Source: Oscheius dolichura
Taxonomy: Eukaryota; Nematoda; Chromadorea; Rhabditida; Rhabditidae
Assembly: GCA_932521035.1 (NCBI GenBank)
Contig: OW051492.1
Location: 5,704,001-5,768,000 of the forward strand
Direction: 5' to 3'
Length of the DNA: 64,000 bases
A model generated the notes under the pieces. The model was not told the origin of the DNA. It ran no database searches and saw only the letters and a list, made by a program, of their open reading frames with translations. Positions 60,387 through 64,000 of this stretch are shown here, piece by piece (the first letter of the stretch is position 1; each line of letters begins with the position of its first letter). The position numbers and the translations under genes are program-made.

Positions 60387-62073
60387 ATGAACTTGGCGTC
60401 AAATAGACTAGCTAGTATCGGGCGTTCACTATTCCCTGGATGTTCTCGGCACATAAGCATTAGATCGTTCGACCAGAGGCGGACTCTACTAAAACACCAA
60501 TGGAGATCCCTAGCTGCAACAACTTCAGGCGACAAGAAAGTGAATATAAATGTCGGAACGATTGGACACATTGATCATGGAAAAACAACGTTGACGGCTG
60601 CTATTACTCATGTGCTAGCAAAGCGAGGTTTGTTGTTAGTGATTTACTAGAGTTTATCATTTTAAAGGGCTAGCTAAACCAATCAAATTTGATGAAATCG
60701 ACAAAGGTAAAGAAGAAAAAAAACGAGGAATTACTATAAATATTGCTCATATTGGATATGAAAGTTCAGGGAGACGATATTCACATACTGATTGTCCTGG
60801 CCACGCCGATTTTATAAAGGTTTTAAAGTAGTATGTCCTTTTCATAATTGATCATTAGAATATGATTTGTGGAACTTCCCAAATGGATGCAGCTGTTCTA
60901 GTTATTGCAGCTACAGATGGCGTCATGGCTCAAACAAAGGTAGGTCTTTTAGGATGTTATATAAAATTTCAGTTAGGAGCATCTGATTTTGGCTCGTCAA
61001 ATTGGATTGAAAAATATAATTATTTTTATAAACAAGGCAGACCTAGTCGAAGAAGATGTACTTGATCTAGTTGAAATAGAAGCTCGCGAATTACTATCAC
61101 TTCATGGATTTGACGGTGTTTCAAGTGATAGTTTCATTTAAAACTGTTATTCAGGTGACAATGCAAAAGTTATCAGGGGATCAGCTCTTGGAGCGTTGGA
61201 GGGAAACGATATCGCTTGTGTTGATGAACTAATCTCAGCCTTGGATTCTATTCCTGAGCCTCCGAGAAATGAGGTAGGCTTAATTAATGTACAGTTAATT
61301 TTATCATGCAGAATGAAGCGTTCTGTATGCCGGTTGCTTCAAAGGTAGCAATTACCGGAAGAGGTATTTTAGGTGCATATCTCTTTATAAATAACTTTCA
61401 GGCACTGTAGTTGTCGGAACTGTAGAAAGAGGTGTACTGAAAAAAGGAGAAAAAATTGAGATTAAAGGGGATGGTGACTCTGTTAATGCCACCGCGTCAG
61501 ATATTCAAGTTTTTGGGAAAAGTGTCAAAGAAGTGCGTGCTGGTGATCATTGTGGGATTCTTTGCCGAGGCGTGAAACAAGATGATGTTAGAAGAGGTAA
61601 AATTTGCAGTTTATTAACTTCTTTGTAGGTATGTGGATGGGCCATATTGGAGCTATAAATGCCACCAACCACGTGAAAGCTGAAATATATCTATTAAGTG
61701 AAGAAGAGAACGGCAGAAAAACTGGAATAAGAACAGGGTTTACAGATAAGATTTTCTGTAGTACGTGGGATCAAGTAACCTTATCATTATATTTTTAATG
61801 GAAATCTTATTAGGTCGGCCGATTCGAACTCGAGCAAGAACTGCTAATGCCTGGAGAACATACTACTGCAAATATTTTTTTCATTAGAGACATGCCACTT
61901 AGAAAAGGAATGCCTTTTACCCTAAGGTGAGCTGTTTCACAATTAAATATTGCTTGTTCTCTAGGGAAGGTAAAACTAAACAAACTCTCGCTAGAGGTGT
62001 AATATCCGAACTTCTTCCGGCGATGAAAATTGAGAAATTCAACTTGAAAAAGGCAGTTGAACATGAGAAATAA
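60387..62073 (+). CDS. tufm-2: Mitochondrial elongation factor Tu, second nematode type
   Basis: Ten exons give 448 residues with a presequence of about 45 ([16 protein letters not shown]). G-domain motifs are intact: GHIDHGKT (60-67), RGITIN in switch I, DCPGH (122-126) and NKAD (177-180), followed by SAL. Domain II ([13 protein letters not shown]) and domain III ([29 protein letters not shown]) follow. It delivers aminoacyl-tRNA to mitochondrial ribosomes. Nematodes have two such factors: EF-Tu1, with a long C-terminal extension, serves T-armless tRNAs; EF-Tu2 serves the D-armless serine tRNAs. This protein has only a short tail ([15 protein letters not shown]), so I assign it to the EF-Tu2 type, by inference. 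The intron at 60940-60976 uses agttag; the nearer ttcag 5 nt upstream would shift frame. COG5 starts 163 nt downstream. Confidence 0.88.
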
Positions 62074-62212
62074 TTACTTTTTCTTCTCATTGAATAGGAT
62101 TATTTGTTTGTTGTTTATTTGTTTTAAATTGAATTGAATGATTTTTATTATCTGTCCACCTAATCGTATTCTCGAACAGAAAATACTTGCACTAATTTTT
62201 TGTTATACATAG

Positions 62213-62227
62213 TTCCAACTTTTCAAG
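62213..62227 (+). promoter_or_regulatory. Possible trans-splice acceptor of COG5
   Basis: ttccaacttttcaag ends eight bases before the COG5 ATG and 154 nt after the EF-Tu stop; a second candidate AG lies at 62211-62212. No clear AATAAA separates the two genes. Confidence 0.35.
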
Positions 62228-62235
62228 ATTAATAA

Positions 62236-64000
62236 ATGGCTAGAAAAGCGGAAGATGACCTTGAAGACTACGTTTGGGGTAGATTAAAAGAAAAAGACTA
62301 TTTGCAGAGGTGAGGACACCGTTTTTTCCTAGTTATATTTTTTATTTATATATTGCAGAATAATTAATGCAGAGAATAAGGAAATAGAGTCAATCTTAAG
62401 ACGCGTAAGCCAAATAGATGACACTCTGAATCGTCAGCTTAGAAAAGGGGTAAGACATTATTATTCTGAATTACATTGGCCAGGTCGAAGAAAATCTCTC
62501 TCGCTTACTAGAGCAGACGACAGCCTTAGAGGCCTTAGACAAGACTCAAAGAGGAGTTCATGATGAAATGAGCGACGTTTTTCAAAATTGCGACAAGTAC
62601 GAATTTCTGTTCCTTCTATAAAATAACAGATTTGCACGTGATTTGGATGAACTTTTAATCCAATACAGTGAACAAACGGAGAAAATGGAACATTTGGTGA
62701 AGGTAAAAAATTTTCTTGCGGATGCAATGAGGTAGTTTAATATATTTTTGCCGTATTCTAATAATTTAGGTGTGAGGACCTCATGGATTCTCTTGATAAA
62801 CGTAGTGAATTGGTCAAAAGGTCTGAAATTATGTGCGAACTTTGTGGGATTATTCAAGATTCCCCAGAATTAGCACAATTAGTTTGGCTGAAAGATACCA
62901 TCGAAAATAGGCTGAAAGCTGCGGAGAATGAAGTATTTCAATGTTTTCCTTATATAATTTATAGATTCGAAAAGCTGCCGCTGATGACCTGAAAAGAGGA
63001 TTGATTAGCCTAAATGCTTCGCTCGTTGGTACAGCAATAAAAGCGCTCAGTAATCTTCAAGTTCTTGAAGGTTGGTACTTCTGTTTTCTTGAGCAAGATT
63101 TGTATTTAGCGGAATTAGAAGTACAACTGGCTGCGTCAGCTTCCGAGGTCGATGGAAAGTTAGCTGAATTGTCATCTTCACCTGATCCATCACGTCTTTT
63201 GCCCATTTGCGTGAACAGTATACACTCACATTTGGAGCAATGCAACTTACTAGGTATTACCTCATTCATTTGTTTAATATTTTAGGCCCCACCTACATGT
63301 CGCTCTTTTGTGAAAAGCTGGCTCGCAGTATTAAGGCACGGGTACATTTAGATAGCAGCTTTCGACTAAGGTCTCGTTGACGAAAAATGCAACAAAACTA
63401 GTTTATTTTACAGATTTGTCCAGCAAATGGGAAGATTGCTAAATTCCCGTCCGGAATGCTCTTTAGGACCTTTGAATGATGCACTGAGGCCTCTGAAAAC
63501 TTCAATATTGTCGCAATCACTGCAGAAGCTGTATGCACTCATTGAAAATCACGATTTTTCAACTGGGCATGCTAATGCATTCGTGGAGATGGTGCCATAA
63601 TGTTTATTTTTTTTATTATTCTATTTCTAGCTAAGCTCAGCATTTGAAGACGAATTATCTCAAGTAGATTTTGACTCAGATTTGAAAGCCGAGGTGCAGA
63701 AAAATATTAAAAAATCTATTGAAATGGTTGCTAAACGGCTTGAAATGGAGACAAAATTAGGCTCAGAACATTTGCTTTTTGGTATAGATTTAAATGAAAT
63801 TTAAAAGTCTTCAATTTCAGGAGATAGATTAACAACGTCACAGCTTACGAATTATAGGTTGCTACAATCGGCAACTGCTCTGGCCTCAAGATGGCCGAAC
63901 CATGCACATTCATTGATTACTTACCAGGACGAAGTTTTAATAACAGTTTTGGGAACCATGAAAAAGAGCGTAGCAACGATATTGTTATCTTTACATAAAG
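62236..64000 (+). CDS. cogc-5: Conserved oligomeric Golgi complex subunit 5 (partial)
   Basis: Exons starting at 62236 join through short GT-AG introns to about 450 residues, and the frame is still open at the window end. The N-terminal coiled-coil region fits COG5: QLRKGVEENLSRLLEQTTAL (human LHLQVVARHEDLLAQATGI) and a conserved heptad pattern through KMEHLVKV. Later blocks also match: LGPLNDALRPLKTSILSQSL (human [20 protein letters not shown]) and KLGSEHLLFGDRLTTSQLTN (human KSEQLLSTQGDASQV). COG5 belongs to lobe B of the COG tether that recycles glycosylation enzymes within the Golgi by retrograde vesicles. Codon use is AT-rich like the adjacent EF-Tu and unlike the genes left of 59 kb. 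It is probably the downstream cistron of the EF-Tu transcript. Confidence 0.85.

Overview
The window reads as a compact nematode nuclear genome. Three things point there: a giant ANC-1-type nuclear anchorage protein with 903-residue tandem repeats, an OSM-9/OCR-like TRPV channel next to a second-type mitochondrial EF-Tu, and 3' splice acceptors just upstream of start codons with close same-strand gene pairs, as expected from spliced-leader trans-splicing and operons. Most introns are only 27-46 nt. I cannot name the species. All gene models were built by eye from reading frame, GT-AG (rarely GC-AG) junctions and remembered family sequences.

Layout. 34-147 (minus): first exon of an unidentified, perhaps mitochondrial, protein, lying just downstream of rpl-17 (266-1006, minus; complete ribosomal protein L17/uL22). 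1581-2233 (plus): AP-3 adaptor sigma subunit, followed after about 145 nt by a 26-exon gene with about 23 C2H2 zinc fingers (2379-6989). 7094-8208 (minus): a poorly recognised protein with a divergent SH2-like C-terminus, convergent with the zinc-finger gene. 8.3-10.9 kb: mostly noncoding, with one orphan ORF. 10954-55629 (plus): one gene of about 41 exons, anc-1, filling 70 % of the window. 56508-59956 (plus): TRPV channel. 60387-62073 (plus): mitochondrial EF-Tu. 62236 to the window end (plus): COG5, incomplete.

The centrepiece is anc-1. It encodes two calponin-homology domains, a spectrin-like rod, a block of about ten diverged 85-95-residue repeats, then 10.7 copies of a 2755-bp unit (2709 coding bases = 903 codons, plus one 46-nt intron), then a diverged final unit and a C-terminal KASH domain. 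The predicted protein is about 13,080 residues, roughly 1.4 MDa. C. elegans ANC-1 is known for six near-identical 903-residue repeats, so this locus keeps the unit length and nearly doubles the copy number. The protein should tether nuclei and other organelles, with actin-binding CH domains at one end and the KASH peptide held by SUN proteins in the perinuclear space at the other.

Base composition is uneven. About 1.6-59.3 kb is GC-rich in coding and noncoding DNA, except that the 903-codon array is clearly less GC-rich than the exons around it. The left end (rpl-17) and the right end (the TRPV tail, EF-Tu, COG5) are AT-richer. The remaining genes are ordinary housekeeping or sensory genes with no evident joint pathway; their pairing looks operonic rather than functional.
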